64,000 bases of DNA from Pseudomonas putida (GTDB lineage: Bacteria > Pseudomonadota > Gammaproteobacteria > Pseudomonadales > Pseudomonadaceae), in the NCBI RefSeq assembly GCF_009883635.2, contig NZ_CP026115.2:5642001-5706000 (forward strand). The letters are read 5' to 3'. The notes under the pieces are model-generated. The model saw only the letters and a list, made by a program, of their open reading frames with translations, was not told the DNA's origin and did not search any database. How positions within the stretch are numbered: the first letter of the stretch is position 1; every line of letters begins with the position of its first letter. Shown piece by piece: positions 17,927-26,422 of the stretch. The position numbers and the translations under genes are program-made.

Positions 17927-18478
17927 ATGGCCAGACATATCATCCACTTCACCGGGCCGATCAATTCATCCACCTGCGGCAACCTGATCAACACCTGCTC
18001 GCGCGCCATGCAGCAGGGCGCCGACGTGCTGCAGCTGAACATCGCCACCATGGGCGGCGAGTGCAGCTATGGCTTTACCTTGTACAACTTCCTGCGGGCG
18101 CTGCCGATCAGCGTGCACACCCATAACCTCGGCACCGTCGAGTCCATGGGCAATATCCTGTTTCTGGCGGGCGAGCACCGTACGGCGTGCAGCTACAGCA
18201 AGTTCCTGTTCCATCCGTTCCACTGGACGCTGCACGGCTCGGTGGACCATGCGCGCATGGCGGAATACGCCATGAGCCTGGACTATGACTTGCGCCTGTA
18301 TGCGCAAATCGTCGCCGAACGTACCGAGGGCAGCCGCGAAGTGCTGGATGTGCCGCGCTACCTGATGGCCTATCCGCGGATCCTCGGCCCCAACGAAGCG
18401 CTGGAGAGCGGAATGATCCATGCCATCGATGAGCTGCCGATCGAGTCCGACAGCACCCAGTGGAGCGTCCACGCCTGA
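17927..18478 (+). CDS. ClpP-like serine protease/crotonase-fold protein
   Basis: A 183-residue protein with the ClpP fold. The catalytic triad can be assigned by position: S73 in TVESMGNILFLAG, H96 in FLFHPFHW, and D168 in GMIHAIDEL. The S-to-H spacing (23) is close to that of ClpP (25). Sequence around the hydrophobic cleft is quite unlike housekeeping ClpP, and no ClpX/A-type unfoldase is nearby, so this is an accessory ClpP-like protein of unknown partner. ATG 17927 has a strong GGAGG site; a longer frame from 17900 overlaps the upstream gene. Confidence 0.78.
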   Translation: MARHIIHFTGPINSSTCGNLINTCSRAMQQGADVLQLNIATMGGECSYGFTLYNFLRALPISVHTHNLGTVESMGNILFLAGEHRTACSYSKFLFHPFHWTLHGSVDHARMAEYAMSLDYDLRLYAQIVAERTEGSREVLDVPRYLMAYPRILGPNEALESGMIHAIDELPIESDSTQWSVHA

Positions 18479-18484
18479 ATTGCC

Positions 18485-18503
18485 GGGGCCGCGAGGCGGC
18501 CCC
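18485..18503. terminator. hairpin between convergent genes
   Basis: GGGGCCG-CGAGG-CGGCCCC forms a 7-bp GC stem with a 5-base loop, placed between the ClpP-like gene and the converging sensor kinase gene. There is no long T-run, so the terminator call rests on position and stem. Confidence 0.5.
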
Positions 18504-18509
18504 AGCCTT

Positions 18510-21500
18510 TCAGTAAGGCACCGAACCGCTCAGTGCCTCGATCGCCTCGACCAGTTCGTCATAGCCCACTGGTTTGTTCAGGTGACGATCAAAGCCACAC
18601 TGGCGCGACTTGTACTGGTCGGCGCTGGCACCGTAACCGGTGAGGGCGATCGCCGGAGTGGTGCGCAGATGGGCATGGCCACGCAGGGCCCTGATCAGCG
18701 CGTGGCCGTCCATGCCCGGCATGCCGATGTCAGAGATGATCACGTCATAGTGCCCGTCGGCAGCAGCCTCCAAGGCCTTCAGCGGGTCGCTGTAGGCCAT
18801 GACTTCGGCACTCTCCATTTCCAGCAATTCCTGCATGACCTCGAGTACTTCGAGCGAATCGTCGACCAGCAAGATGATGGTGCCTTGCAGCCGCCCCTCG
18901 CTGAATGGTTCGGGGCCATCGGCACGCGGTTGCAAACCGGGGTCGCACAGCGGCAGGCGCACGGTGAAGGTGCAGCCCTTGCCCAGCCCTGCCGAGCGGG
19001 CCTCGACGCTGCCACCATGGGCTTCGGCGAGCTGGCGCACCAGTGACAGGCCGATGCCCAGACCTTCCCGGCCATGGTTGGCCAATTGCGGCGCCGCCTG
19101 GCTGAACAGGCCGAAGATGTGCTCCAGGCTGTCGGGGTTCAGCCCCACGCCCTGGTCGATCACCTGCAGCCGCGCCTGTACCTCGTCGTGGCTCAGCACC
19201 AGGCGAATTTCGCTGCCAGGCGGGCTGAACTTCAGCGCATTGTTCAGCAGGTTCCAGATGATCTGCTCCAGGCGCGTGACGTCACCCTCGATCATCAAGG
19301 GCAAGTCGTCGGCAGGCAGCTCCAGGCGCACCGGGCAAGGATGCTGCTCGCTCAGTACCACGGCGTGGATGCCCTGGACTATGGCGCCGAGGTCGACCGG
19401 TTCGGTCTTGAGCTTGAGCTTGCCGGTGCGAATGCGTGCCACATCCAGCAGGTCATCGATGATCCGCGCCTGGCTCGACACCGCTTCGCAAATGGTCGTC
19501 ACTGCCTTGCTGGCGGCGCCGATGCCCTTGATCGTGGGCAGCCGGCGGAGGATCTCGGCATTGAGCTGAATCAGGTTGAGCGGGTGCTTCAGTTCATGGG
19601 ACATCACCGCGAAGAACTCGTCCTTCATGTGGCTGGAGGTCTGCGATTCTGCCAACTGCTTGCTCAGCCGCTCTTCCCCCAGGCGCACGCGCTCTTCGGC
19701 GGCGTGGTTCTTGCTGATGTCGATGAAGGTGAGCACCGTGCCGTCGATTTTCTGCTCGCTGGAGCGGTAGGGCAGCAGGCGTGCCAGGTACCAGTGATCG
19801 CCATGGCCGCCTATTTCGCGTTCGATGATGGTTTCGCCCTTGGCCACGGCGCGGGCGTCATCGGCCAGGGCCGGGTAGTCGAGGCGGTGGGTGATGTCCA
19901 GCAGCGAGCGACCGGTGTCCACCGGCAGCATGTTGAACAGGTCGGTGGCGCGCGGGGTGAACCAGCGAATGTGCAGGTTGCGGTCGACGAACACCGTGGC
20001 GATGTCGGTCGAGGCTATCAGGTTGCTCAGGTAATCGTTGACCTTGTCGGTTTCTTCGACCTTGTTCTTGAGCTCGTAGTTGACGGTGAGCAGTTCCTCG
20101 TTGATCGACTGCAGCTCTTCCTTGCTGGTTTCCAGCTCTTCGCTGGCCGAACGCAGTTCTTCGTTGATCGCCTGCATTTCTTCGTTGGAGGCGGTCAGTT
20201 CTTCGCTGGAAATCTCCGATTGCTCGATGGTTTCCTGCAGTTGCAGGCGTGTTCGTTGCAGTTCACGTTCCAGATTGTGCAGCACCATGCTGTCGGTCTG
20301 GCGGATCACGCCGGGCAGTGGCAACGATGGGTCGGGCGCGCGTTCTTCGAACACCACCAGCAGGCATTCGTTGTCACTGGGCTCGTCCTTGTAGGGTTGC
20401 ACGGTGATTTCCACTTGGGGCCTGTGCTCACCTTCGCCGAGGTCGACTGGGCGCGAGGTCACGGCCTCGGTGCCCTGACGGGCCTGGAACAGCGTGCTGC
20501 GCAGGGTCAGGCGCAAGCCTGGCAGCACCAGGTTGAGCAGATTGCGGCTCGGCTCGCCGCCGGCCAGTTGCAGGTAACGCCCGACACCCTCGCTCATGTG
20601 CAGGATGTTGCCTTCGCTGTCGACGATCAGGCTGGGCGGCGTACGCCGGGCCAGGGCGCGGTGGTGCACCTCGGCATAGGACGGCTTGCGCCCCGGCTTG
20701 GCCTTGGCCTGGGCGCCCTGGGCGAGCTTGGCCATGCCTGCGTCTGGCAGCTGCCGGCCTGAACTGCGGCCAGCCGGGCTGACGTCGCAGGCACGGAAAA
20801 TCCGGTTGCGCTTGTCCACGGGCGTGAACAGCTCATTGGCCACATCGGCAGACTCCGACGTGCCAAGGAACAGGTAGCCGCCGCTGCGCAGGGCGAAATG
20901 GAACATCCGCAGGATATCCTCCTGCACCTCGCGGTCCAGGTAGATCAGCAGGTTGCGGCAGACGATCAGGTCGATTTGCGAAAAGGGCGGGTCGGACAGC
21001 AAGTTGTGACGGGCAAAGAGGACCTTTTCGCGCACTTCCTTGCGCACCCGGTAATGCTGGTCTTCCTTGACGAAGAACTGGCGCAGGCGGGTAGGCGGCA
21101 CATCGGTGACAATCGCTTCTGGATAGGTGCCTGTGCGGGCGATGCCGATGGCGCGCTCGTCCAGGTCGGTGGCGAACACCTGTACCTTGCGGGCACGTTG
21201 TTCCATCGCCAGTTGCTCGCTGACCAGCATGGCCAGGCTGTAGGCCTCTTCGCCAGTGGAGCAGCCAGCCGACCAGACGCGTATCTCGCGATTGTCCTCA
21301 CCTTCGCTGACCAGTTGTGGGAGTACATGACGCTCCAGCGATTCGAACGCCTCCCGGTCGCGGAAAAAATTGGTGACGCCAATCAGCATGTCGCCCAGCA
21401 AGGCCGTGGCTTCGCTGGCGTGCTGTTCCAGGTAGCGCAGGTAACCGCCCAGGTCGGTCTGCCCGGTCACGTGCAGGCGACGCTCGATCCGCCGTAGCAC

Positions 21501-22274
21501 GGTGGCGCGCTTGTAATGCTGGAAGTCGTGACCGGTAGCGCTGCGCAGTTGCAGCAAGATCTCTTCAAGCAAAGGCTCTGAGGCCTGGGCATCGCCGGCC
21601 CTGGTGCCCAGCGCTGGCGGCAAGGTGTCGTCTTCGATCTCCGGCAATTTCACCTGGCGCGCCGTACGCCACAGTTCCATCAGCTTCTGCGGCATTTCTG
21701 CAGCTGGCAGCACCAGGTCGACCATGCCGGTTTCGATGGCGGCGCGCGGCATGCTGTCGTACTGCGCGTCATCCGGCGTCTGCACCAGCGTCACGCCACC
21801 TTGTTCCTTGATCCGCGACAGGCCCACCGCGCCATCGGCGCCAGTACCTGACAGCACCACGCAGAAAGCGTGGTCCTTATGCACGTCGGCGAGGTCGCGG
21901 AAGAACAGGTCGATGGCCACGTGGTCGCCACGCCGGCGGTTGGCCGGGGTGACCCGCAGGTAGCCGTCATTGGTGGAGAGGCGGTTGGCCGGGGAGATCA
22001 CGTAGACGTGGTTGCGTTCGATCGGCACGGGCTCGGTGACCTGGCGCACCGGCATCGACGTGGCCTCCTGGATGATCCGGTCAGCCACGCTCTGGTGGTC
22101 GGGCGACAGGTGCAGCACCACCACGAAGGCCATGCCGCAATCGCCAGGCATCTGCTGGAAGAAGGTGCGGATGGCTTCCAGCCCACCAGCCGAAGCGCCG
22201 ATGCCGACCACCGGGAAATCCAGGTGGCTGGGGCTCAGCGCAGGGTTTTGTGGCGATGCGGGTTGCTCAGTCAT
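18510..22274 (-). CDS. CheB-CheR-PAS-histidine kinase-receiver fusion protein
   Basis: A 1254-residue hybrid. A CheB-type methylesterase domain comes first (about 18-205; GASAGG serine, HLSPDH, SGTGADG). A CheR-type methyltransferase follows (about 230-495; WSAGCSTGEEAYS). After this come a PAS-like segment, a long Glu-rich coiled coil (SNEEMQAINEELRSASEELE), a PAS domain, HisKA (MSHELKHPLN), HATPase, and a C-terminal receiver with DIGMPGMDG. This is the known chemotaxis-like two-component hybrid seen in many proteobacteria, with no chemoreceptor nearby. The start at 22274 removes about 100 upstream residues that look non-coding. Confidence 0.9.
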   Translation of the reverse strand: MTEQPASPQNPALSPSHLDFPVVGIGASAGGLEAIRTFFQQMPGDCGMAFVVVLHLSPDHQSVADRIIQEATSMPVRQVTEPVPIERNHVYVISPANRLSTNDGYLRVTPANRRRGDHVAIDLFFRDLADVHKDHAFCVVLSGTGADGAVGLSRIKEQGGVTLVQTPDDAQYDSMPRAAIETGMVDLVLPAAEMPQKLMELWRTARQVKLPEIEDDTLPPALGTRAGDAQASEPLLEEILLQLRSATGHDFQHYKRATVLRRIERRLHVTGQTDLGGYLRYLEQHASEATALLGDMLIGVTNFFRDREAFESLERHVLPQLVSEGEDNREIRVWSAGCSTGEEAYSLAMLVSEQLAMEQRARKVQVFATDLDERAIGIARTGTYPEAIVTDVPPTRLRQFFVKEDQHYRVRKEVREKVLFARHNLLSDPPFSQIDLIVCRNLLIYLDREVQEDILRMFHFALRSGGYLFLGTSESADVANELFTPVDKRNRIFRACDVSPAGRSSGRQLPDAGMAKLAQGAQAKAKPGRKPSYAEVHHRALARRTPPSLIVDSEGNILHMSEGVGRYLQLAGGEPSRNLLNLVLPGLRLTLRSTLFQARQGTEAVTSRPVDLGEGEHRPQVEITVQPYKDEPSDNECLLVVFEERAPDPSLPLPGVIRQTDSMVLHNLERELQRTRLQLQETIEQSEISSEELTASNEEMQAINEELRSASEELETSKEELQSINEELLTVNYELKNKVEETDKVNDYLSNLIASTDIATVFVDRNLHIRWFTPRATDLFNMLPVDTGRSLLDITHRLDYPALADDARAVAKGETIIEREIGGHGDHWYLARLLPYRSSEQKIDGTVLTFIDISKNHAAEERVRLGEERLSKQLAESQTSSHMKDEFFAVMSHELKHPLNLIQLNAEILRRLPTIKGIGAASKAVTTICEAVSSQARIIDDLLDVARIRTGKLKLKTEPVDLGAIVQGIHAVVLSEQHPCPVRLELPADDLPLMIEGDVTRLEQIIWNLLNNALKFSPPGSEIRLVLSHDEVQARLQVIDQGVGLNPDSLEHIFGLFSQAAPQLANHGREGLGIGLSLVRQLAEAHGGSVEARSAGLGKGCTFTVRLPLCDPGLQPRADGPEPFSEGRLQGTIILLVDDSLEVLEVMQELLEMESAEVMAYSDPLKALEAAADGHYDVIISDIGMPGMDGHALIRALRGHAHLRTTPAIALTGYGASADQYKSRQCGFDRHLNKPVGYDELVEAIEALSGSVPY

Positions 22275-22584
22275 GGAGATGCCTTGTGCAGACCTGAAGG
22301 GTGGCCCTTTGAAGCATCGCCGGGCAGATGAGCGACCATTATAGGCCGCTCGTCGGCTCTGCCGCGAGGCATTGCAAGGTGGGACCGTTTGAGCTTGTGA
22401 CCATTGGCATCGAGAAAAATTGCCTGACCAATACCTGCGGCACAAACATCCGTGCCGAACACCTTTCGCGCCACCGGTCAGCCGCGCGCAATCCGATTGA
22501 GCAGACCCTCCCATCGCCGGTTCGGAATTAAGGCATGGCACCGTTTCATGCGCCCAACCCCTCCGCATCGCAAGGAGAAATGAC
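22275..22584. other. intergenic region between divergent kinase and KGG genes
   Basis: 310 bases with no supportable gene. It must hold the promoters of the minus-strand sensor fusion and the plus-strand KGG gene. No clear operator or hairpin was recognised. Confidence 0.5.
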
Positions 22585-22800
22585 ATGGCTGGTGATCAAC
22601 AACGGACCGGACAACGTGGCGGCACCAAGGAAACCAACCCAGGCAATTTCGCCAATGATCGTGAACGCGCTTCCCGTGCTGGCCACAAAGGCGGCCAGGC
22701 ATCTGGCGGCAACTTTGCCAACGATCGGCAACGGGCATCGGAGGCCGGCCGCAAGGGCGGACAGAACAGCCACGGCGGTGGGCGCCCGCATCAGCAATAG
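22585..22800 (+). CDS. KGG-repeat stress-induced small protein, second copy
   Basis: A 71-residue glycine-rich protein with two NFAND-R-RAS-AG-KGG units (NPGNFANDRERASRAGHKGG and a shorter second unit). It is related to the 55-residue KGG protein at 1386-1553, but here the repeat is duplicated. A GCAAGGAGA ribosome site precedes the ATG. No partners are in an operon; a strong hairpin follows at 22815. Confidence 0.87.
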   Translation: MAGDQQRTGQRGGTKETNPGNFANDRERASRAGHKGGQASGGNFANDRQRASEAGRKGGQNSHGGGRPHQQ

Positions 22801-22814
22801 CGGCGCTCGCTGAA

Positions 22815-22837
22815 GCCCGCCAGTGCGGCTGGCGGGC
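22815..22837 (+). terminator. hairpin after KGG gene
   Basis: GCCCGCCAG-TGCGG-CTGGCGGGC is a perfect 9-bp stem 14 bases after the KGG stop. The T-run is poor. Confidence 0.6.
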
Positions 22838-22932
22838 CGTCTGCCGTGAATTGTTCGACAATCTTTTTGAATCTTTCCCGGACGGCATCACTCAATGAAG
22901 AAGTCATCCATGGAGAAAAGGAGGGCGGCGTG

Positions 22933-23202
22933 ATGCCTAGTCCGCAGCTTTACATTATCGATTACCTGCTGCACGGCGAGCCGCGCAGTTTCATCATCCG
23001 GCTCGAGAAGATCGATAACGCCGAGGCTTGGCACTGGGCAAGTTGTGATGCAGGGATCGGCATCATCCCGAAATTCGGGCGAGAGAAGATCAGAAAGGTC
23101 AGCCGGCCGATGGCTGAGCGGTACGGGATAACCGCCGTGAGTTGGCGCGTATCAGGTGGCAAGCCCAGCCAGGCGGTCAGCGACTCCAGTGTGACCAGCT
23201 AG
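22933..23202 (+). CDS. DUF6555-like small protein
   Basis: An 89-residue protein with the block IIDYLLHGEPRSFIIRLEKIDN, then AWHWASCDAG and SRPMAERYGI. It has no membrane segment or signal peptide. A clearly related copy lies at 60041-60334 in the accessory region. The start at 22933 (MPSPQLY) has a GGAGGGCGGCG-type ribosome site; the upstream in-frame residues look non-coding. The family is common in Pseudomonas and functionally unknown. Confidence 0.75.
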   Translation: MPSPQLYIIDYLLHGEPRSFIIRLEKIDNAEAWHWASCDAGIGIIPKFGREKIRKVSRPMAERYGITAVSWRVSGGKPSQAVSDSSVTS

Positions 23203-23206
23203 TGCC

Positions 23207-23377
23207 TCATGCACCGGATTCGGGGTCGCTGGCAGGCACCCCAGGCCGGTTCTGATCGTCATCGTTCAGGTTCGGGTCGGCATCCGGGTCGTCTGCCCGG
23301 TCGTTGCGTTGCTCAGGGTCCAGCTCAGGCCAGTCGTCCTGGGCGCTGCCTCCGCCCATATGCAGTTGTATGTTCAT
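23207..23377 (-). CDS. small acidic hypothetical protein
   Basis: A 56-residue protein starting MNIQLHMGGGSAQDDWPELDP, then almost wholly Asp/Asn/Pro/Arg; it is probably disordered. The ATG at 23377 has an ACGAGGG ribosome site about 9 bases upstream; a longer version would start at 23449. It is convergent with the DUF6555-like gene (4-base gap). The function is unknown. Confidence 0.5.
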   Translation of the reverse strand: MNIQLHMGGGSAQDDWPELDPEQRNDRADDPDADPNLNDDDQNRPGVPASDPESGA

Positions 23378-23526
23378 TTCGGCGCCCTCGTTCTGGGGAA
23401 AAGGGCCCACCCGCGGCGGGCCAGACACAGGAGTGAGAGGCAAAGCCATTGACCACCCCTCATTCATTGAGAGTGACTGGCGCACTGGCCTGATCATTCC
23501 AAACCGCGAGACACCGACCAACGGTA

Positions 23527-24141
23527 TCAGGTACCGCTGTACTTGACCGCTGCGGCGGTGCGCGTGGTGACATTGAGCGCCTTGAGCAACGATGACACAT
23601 GAATGCGCACGGTGAACGGCGAGATATCCAGGGCGCGGGCGATCTCCTTGTTGGTCTTGCCCTGGGCGATCAGGCGCAGCACCTCGTGCTGGCGGTGGGT
23701 GAGCTGTTCCAGCTCGCTGGGGCTGCCCAGGCTCGGCAACAACCCCGAAGGGCTGTACCTGACCAGCACCTCGCCGTCGCGAATGGCCAGGATTGCCGCG
23801 CCAAGCTCGTCAGGGGCGACGCTCTTGCCGATGAAGCCGTCGACCCCAGTGGCCATGACATGCTCGATCAGCGCCGGGTCGTCGACCATCGACACGATGA
23901 TCAGGGTGGTACGGCGTAACAGCTGGCGCAGTTCGGCCAGCCGCTCGATGCAGTCGAGCCCCGGGAAGCGCAGGTCGAGAATCAGCGTGTCCGGTGCTTC
24001 GCCCTCGCGGGCCAGCGCCAACACCTGCTGCAGGTCGCCAGCCTCTTCGAGCTGCGCCTGTGGCAATACCCTTTGCACGGTGCGGACCATCGCTTCCCTG
24101 AACAATGGATGGTCGTCCGCCACGATGATGCGGCACGTCAC
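23527..24141 (-). CDS. LuxR/NarL-family response regulator
   Basis: A 204-residue two-domain regulator. The receiver domain has acidic pocket D9-D10 and phospho-acceptor D56 (LILDLRFPG), with lysine in FIGKS. The C-terminal LuxR-type HTH reads LTHRQHEVLRLIAQGKTNKEIA. GTG at 24141 is preferred because it is preceded by GGGAG and gives the normal receiver N-terminus; an ATG at 24180 would add 13 residues. It is divergent from the hybrid kinase at 24258, its likely cognate sensor. Confidence 0.88.
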   Translation of the reverse strand: MTCRIIVADDHPLFREAMVRTVQRVLPQAQLEEAGDLQQVLALAREGEAPDTLILDLRFPGLDCIERLAELRQLLRRTTLIIVSMVDDPALIEHVMATGVDGFIGKSVAPDELGAAILAIRDGEVLVRYSPSGLLPSLGSPSELEQLTHRQHEVLRLIAQGKTNKEIARALDISPFTVRIHVSSLLKALNVTTRTAAAVKYSGT

Positions 24142-24257
24142 GTCCTGACACTCCCTGTGAACGGCGGTTGTTCCGACCATGCTAAGTTAGCATCCGACAA
24201 CGGCAAGCGCTGCGCCAAGCAGGCGTTTATGCGACCCCGTGCACAAGGACGTCGACC

Positions 24258-25919
24258 ATGGACTACAACAAGAACAACGAACTCGACCAGGCCAACCTGC
24301 GCGTCATCGTCGCCAGTTGCGCGCTGGTCTACATCACCGTGCTGGGTTTCCTGCCGGGTGAATCGATCGACAGCTACCTGCCGGTGATCTACTACATCAT
24401 CAGCTTCATCGTGCTGTCGATCGGCCTGCGCCAGGCCATCGCCCGCTGGCCGGGGCATTACCCGTGGCGGCGGGTGCTGGGTATCGTGCATGACTACACC
24501 GGCACCTGCTTCGGCCTGGTACTTGGTGGCGAAGCGGCGCTGCCGCTGTATGCGGTGATGGTCTGGGTGAACCTGGGCAACGGCATGCGCTTCGGCACCC
24601 GCTACCTGGCCATCGCCACGGTGCTGGCGCTGACCGCGCTGGTGGCGGTGTACCAGCTCAACCCTTACTGGCAGGCCAACCCGTTCATGGTGCTGATGCT
24701 GCTGACCACCAGTACGGTCATCCCGCTCTACGCCCATATTCTGCTGGAGCGCACGCGCAAGGCCTCGGAGCTGGCAATGGCTGCCACCCGGGAGAAATCG
24801 CGCTTTCTGGCCCAGGCCAGCCATGACCTGCGCCAACCGATCCACTCCATCGGGCTGTTCACCGCCTGCCTGCGCGAAGCGCCACTGGCCGAGCAGGAAC
24901 GGCGCCTGGTGGACAGCATCGACCGCTCGCTGCTCAACGTGTCGCAGCTGTTCCGCTCTATCCTCGACCTGTACACGCTGGACAATGGCCGGGTAGAACC
25001 GAAGTACCAGGCCTTTGCCTTGCATGAGTTTCTTGCCGAACTGCTGCGCGAGAATACCGAAGCGGCGCGCTGGGCGGGCGTGGAAATGCGCTTGCGCCCT
25101 TGCGCGCACTGGACCCACGCCGACCGCGGCATGCTCGCGACCATGGTGCAGAACGTGCTGTCCAACAGCTTCAAGTACGCCGCCCATCGGCCGCTGCTGC
25201 TCGGTGTGCGGCGCCGGGGTGAAGCGCTGGCCATCGTGGTCTATGACCAGGGGCGCGGGATCGATGAGACGCATCAGGGCTTGGTCTTCGAGGAGTTCTA
25301 CCGGGTGCGCCAAGTGCGTGACAAGGATGTCGAAGGGGTTGGCCTGGGCCTTTCGATCGTCAAGCGCCTGGGGCATTTGATGGGTTTGCAGGTGCAGCTG
25401 CGTTCTCGTGTCGGCCATGGTACGGCCGTCAGCCTGCAGGGCTTGCCGCGGCTGGCCGCACAGCCATTGCCACAACGTAGCGAACAGCACGTGCTGCAGG
25501 GCGCCATGCTCGGCGGCCTGAAGGTGTGCCTGGTGGAGGATGATCACAACGTGTTGCGTGCGACCTCGGCGCTGCTGCAGCGTTGGGGCTGCGAAGTTGA
25601 AGCGCATGGTTCACCCATGGGACTGGTCAGCCAGTGTGACGTGATCGTTGCCGACTACGACCTGGGCCAGGAGGCCACCGGGGTCGATTGCATCGACAGC
25701 TTGCGGGCGCAGCGGGGCTGGGAAGTGCCGGCCTTGATCATGACCGGGCATGACCTGGAGAAGATCCAGGCGATTGTGCAGGGGCGCAATATTGCAATCC
25801 TGTCCAAGCCGGTGCGCCCGGCGGAGTTGCGCGCGGCCCTGCGGGCCTTGCGCGAGGTGCCGGCGGCGCCGGAGCTGGAGCGCGGCGCCGGGGGCAGCGG
25901 TAGCATCACTGAAGGATGA
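24258..25919 (+). CDS. membrane hybrid histidine kinase with C-terminal receiver
   Basis: A 553-residue sensor. Residues 12-163 form about five to six membrane helices with short loops and no periplasmic sensor domain. HisKA has phospho-acceptor H189 in QASHDLRQPIHSIG. HATPase motifs are NVLSNSFKYA and DQGRGI, with GVGLGLSIVKRL. A receiver spans about 420-540 (VEDDHNV, VADYDLG, LSKPVRP). It is divergently arranged with the LuxR-type regulator, 116 bases apart. The signal is unknown; the membrane-embedded sensor suggests a membrane or lipophilic cue, by inference. Confidence 0.88.
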   Translation: MDYNKNNELDQANLRVIVASCALVYITVLGFLPGESIDSYLPVIYYIISFIVLSIGLRQAIARWPGHYPWRRVLGIVHDYTGTCFGLVLGGEAALPLYAVMVWVNLGNGMRFGTRYLAIATVLALTALVAVYQLNPYWQANPFMVLMLLTTSTVIPLYAHILLERTRKASELAMAATREKSRFLAQASHDLRQPIHSIGLFTACLREAPLAEQERRLVDSIDRSLLNVSQLFRSILDLYTLDNGRVEPKYQAFALHEFLAELLRENTEAARWAGVEMRLRPCAHWTHADRGMLATMVQNVLSNSFKYAAHRPLLLGVRRRGEALAIVVYDQGRGIDETHQGLVFEEFYRVRQVRDKDVEGVGLGLSIVKRLGHLMGLQVQLRSRVGHGTAVSLQGLPRLAAQPLPQRSEQHVLQGAMLGGLKVCLVEDDHNVLRATSALLQRWGCEVEAHGSPMGLVSQCDVIVADYDLGQEATGVDCIDSLRAQRGWEVPALIMTGHDLEKIQAIVQGRNIAILSKPVRPAELRAALRALREVPAAPELERGAGGSGSITEG

Positions 25920-26205
25920 TCGCCTGGCCTTCCTTCAGGCAGGACGGGGTGGGCTCATAGAGGCCCATGCTGCCGACCGCGACGATGGCGCCGCTGGGCA
26001 TCTGGCAGTTGTATTCGCCCTTGGCGGTGGTAACGGTGTAGTAGGTGAGGGTGCTGTCGCTGCGCACGTTGGCGACTTTGCTGACCGGGGTATTGAGCGC
26101 GAATTCGGCGCGTTCCTTGAGGGTCTGGTCGGAAGGTTTGATGGTCTGGCAGCCGGCGACGGCAAACAGGACGGCGGCGCTCAGCAGGAGCTTGGCGGGT
26201 TTCAT
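25906..26205 (-). CDS. small outer-membrane-type lipoprotein
   Basis: A 99-residue protein with an N-terminal MKPAKLLLSAAVLFAVAGC lipobox (cysteine at 19, preceded by AVAG). The mature part is beta-rich with YTVTTAKGEYNCQM and two further cysteines. No residue at +2 suggests inner-membrane retention, so sorting to the outer membrane is likely. The 3' end overlaps the end of the hybrid kinase gene by 14 bases on the opposite strand. The function is unknown. Confidence 0.8.
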   Translation of the reverse strand: MKPAKLLLSAAVLFAVAGCQTIKPSDQTLKERAEFALNTPVSKVANVRSDSTLTYYTVTTAKGEYNCQMPSGAIVAVGSMGLYEPTPSCLKEGQAIILQ

Positions 26206-26321
26206 GGCGGATGGCTTCCTTGGCGTGGGGTGTGGCGGATGGCCGGACTATAGCGCCGAGGAGCGGACAGGGCATTAGGGCGGATGTACGAGGTGGCTAT
26301 GTGCCTTTATGTTGTGCCAGT

Positions 26322-26407
26322 GCCGGCCCTTTCGCGGGAACACGCCCGCTCCTACAAGGGGATGTGATCTCCTGTAGGACCGGGCTTGCCCCGCGAAGAG
26401 GCCGGCA
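26322..26407. repeat. inverted pair of REP elements downstream of paaZ
   Basis: Two GC-rich copies face each other: GCCGGC...TTCGCGGG...GCCCGCTCCTACA and its mirror TGTAGGA...CGGGC...CCGCGAAGAGGCCGGC, about 16 bases apart. The cores match the REP hairpins at 6634 and 31686. The position after the paaZ stop (26423, minus) suggests transcript-end stabilisation. Confidence 0.7.
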
Positions 26408-26422
26408 CAGCCAACCCATTTA

